Source: Alcaligenes ammonioxydans (GTDB lineage Bacteria; Pseudomonadota; Gammaproteobacteria; Burkholderiales; Burkholderiaceae_B). Taken from it: a stretch of 64,000 nucleotides of DNA. The notes below the pieces were generated by a model, which was not told where the DNA came from, did no database searches, and worked only from the letters and a program-made list of their open reading frames with translations. A program made the position numbers and the translations under genes. Below, piece by piece: positions 63,639 through 64,000 of this stretch. How positions within the stretch are numbered: the first letter of the stretch is position 1; each line of letters begins with the position of its first letter. The stretch spans positions 1,054,001 to 1,118,000 of the forward strand of contig NZ_CP049362.1 of the NCBI RefSeq assembly GCF_019343455.1, given 5' to 3'.

Positions 63639-64000
63639 ATGGATATGAATGAACTTGCAACTCTTCTTTCATCTGCGGCAACGCTTTTAGGTACTGGTAT
63701 TGCAGGTGTTGCTCTTTACATTTCGGTCAAGGCAAGAAAGGACCAAAAGGTCAGGGACTCTGATGCGCTTTTGATAGAGCAGAGTGAAAATTACTTATCA
63801 AGAGCCTTCGCTATTTTAGCAAGCGGTGAAGGTGGCACGACTTTGCCCAGTGCCCCCTCACGGCTCGAATGGGTGTCGGCCGCAAGAATGATTGAAGAGC
63901 ATAAGAAGATCGTTCCAAAGATTATTTTGGCGCCAAATAAACTAAGGATAGAGGCGCTACAAGAATATTGGCGCACAAGGCTAACACACTTGTTTTTAGA
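63639..64000 (+). CDS. Phage membrane-anchored protein of unknown function (3' end outside window)
   Basis: ATG 63639 follows a strong GGAGGAGG and the frame stays open for 120 codons to the window edge. The protein begins MDMNELATLLSSAATLLGTG and has one N-terminal helix (about residues 8-29) followed by a basic KARKDQKVR, then a soluble part (SENYLSRAFAILASGEGG, RLEWVSAARMIEEHKKI). It is read against the tail fibre gene and is AT-richer than it. A lysogenic cargo role such as superinfection exclusion is possible but unproven. Confidence 0.72.
   Translation, partial: MDMNELATLLSSAATLLGTGIAGVALYISVKARKDQKVRDSDALLIEQSENYLSRAFAILASGEGGTTLPSAPSRLEWVSAARMIEEHKKIVPKIILAPNKLRIEALQEYWRTRLTHLFL

Larger units (their letters stand above)
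58495..64000. mobile_element. Prophage, right-hand lysis/tail-fibre end (incomplete)
   Basis: From the tRNA-like remnant to the window edge the genes are phage genes: tail fibre, a tail-associated protein, holin, endolysin and Rz/Rz1 in one minus-strand series, with two plus-strand, AT-richer genes (58747 and 63639) of the kind often found as accessory phage cargo. No integrase, capsid or terminase is in view, so the type of phage is not certain; the T7-like tail fibre N-terminus occurs in several groups. Confidence 0.85.

Noticed and set aside
1-64000. CRISPR arrays, insertion sequences, rRNA or complete tRNA genes
   Set aside because: No regularly spaced repeats, no transposase or terminal inverted repeats, and no full tRNA or rRNA were seen; only a tRNA-like fragment at 58495-58510.

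Overview
The window looks like a chromosome segment of a betaproteobacterium of the order Burkholderiales, most likely Alcaligenaceae and perhaps Alcaligenes. The grounds are the gene order mdh / GntR regulator / sdhCDAB-sdhE-gltA followed by odhA-odhB-lpd-zapE, an arginine-type EF-P next to earP, the phaC-phaB-phaR set, and a base composition in the mid to high 50s percent G+C, lower than Bordetella. The last 5.5 kb is the end of a prophage. This placement is inference from gene content; no search was run.

Layout. 1-1871: end of an aldehyde dehydrogenase and an iron alcohol dehydrogenase. 2024-5012 (minus): efp, the EF-P arginine rhamnosyltransferase earP and a DUF2863-type gene. 5163-13124: aconitase acnB, a small acetyltransferase, a frameshifted membrane protein gene, and the methylcitrate genes prpC and prpB divergent from their sigma-54 activator prpR. 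13180-15566: an MFS exporter divergent from an XRE/MmyB-type regulator. 15694-22755: mdh, a GntR/HutC regulator, sdhCDAB, sdhE and gltA. 22941-25727: a lactate regulator and lactate permease. 25987-34509: malic enzyme maeB and the 2-oxoglutarate dehydrogenase operon. 34727-44427: zapE, trpS, an acidic protein, tex, a DinG/YoaA helicase and a SulP transporter. 44691-49976: a cupin, an FAD amine-type oxidoreductase, a three-part TRAP transporter and a TetR regulator. 50248-58342: bamD, rluD, pgeF, phaC, phaB, phaR, a frameshifted acetyltransferase gene and an unknown periplasmic protein. 58495-64000: prophage end with tail fibre, holin, endolysin and nested Rz/Rz1 spanin genes, flanked by what looks like the 3' end of a tRNA.

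How it fits together. Much of the window is central carbon metabolism: every step from citrate synthase through aconitase, 2-oxoglutarate dehydrogenase and succinate dehydrogenase to malate dehydrogenase has a gene here except isocitrate dehydrogenase, succinyl-CoA synthetase and fumarase. Propionate (prpBC), lactate (lctP) and malate (maeB) genes feed into it, and phaC/phaB store surplus acetyl-CoA. The most striking regulatory signal is an identical 21-bp palindrome that lies exactly 2 bp upstream of the -35 box of both acnB and mdh and beside the GntR-family gene, suggesting a local TCA-cycle regulon. Other clear control elements are a near-consensus sigma-54 promoter with an upstream palindrome for prpBC, paired GGTAATACC sites between the lactate regulator and permease, a structured leader before odhA, and a palindrome over the start site of the cupin/TRAP operon.

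Limits: all calls come from reading the sequence. Starts were chosen from Shine-Dalgarno sites and family length; the two frameshifts could be sequencing errors in short repeats.
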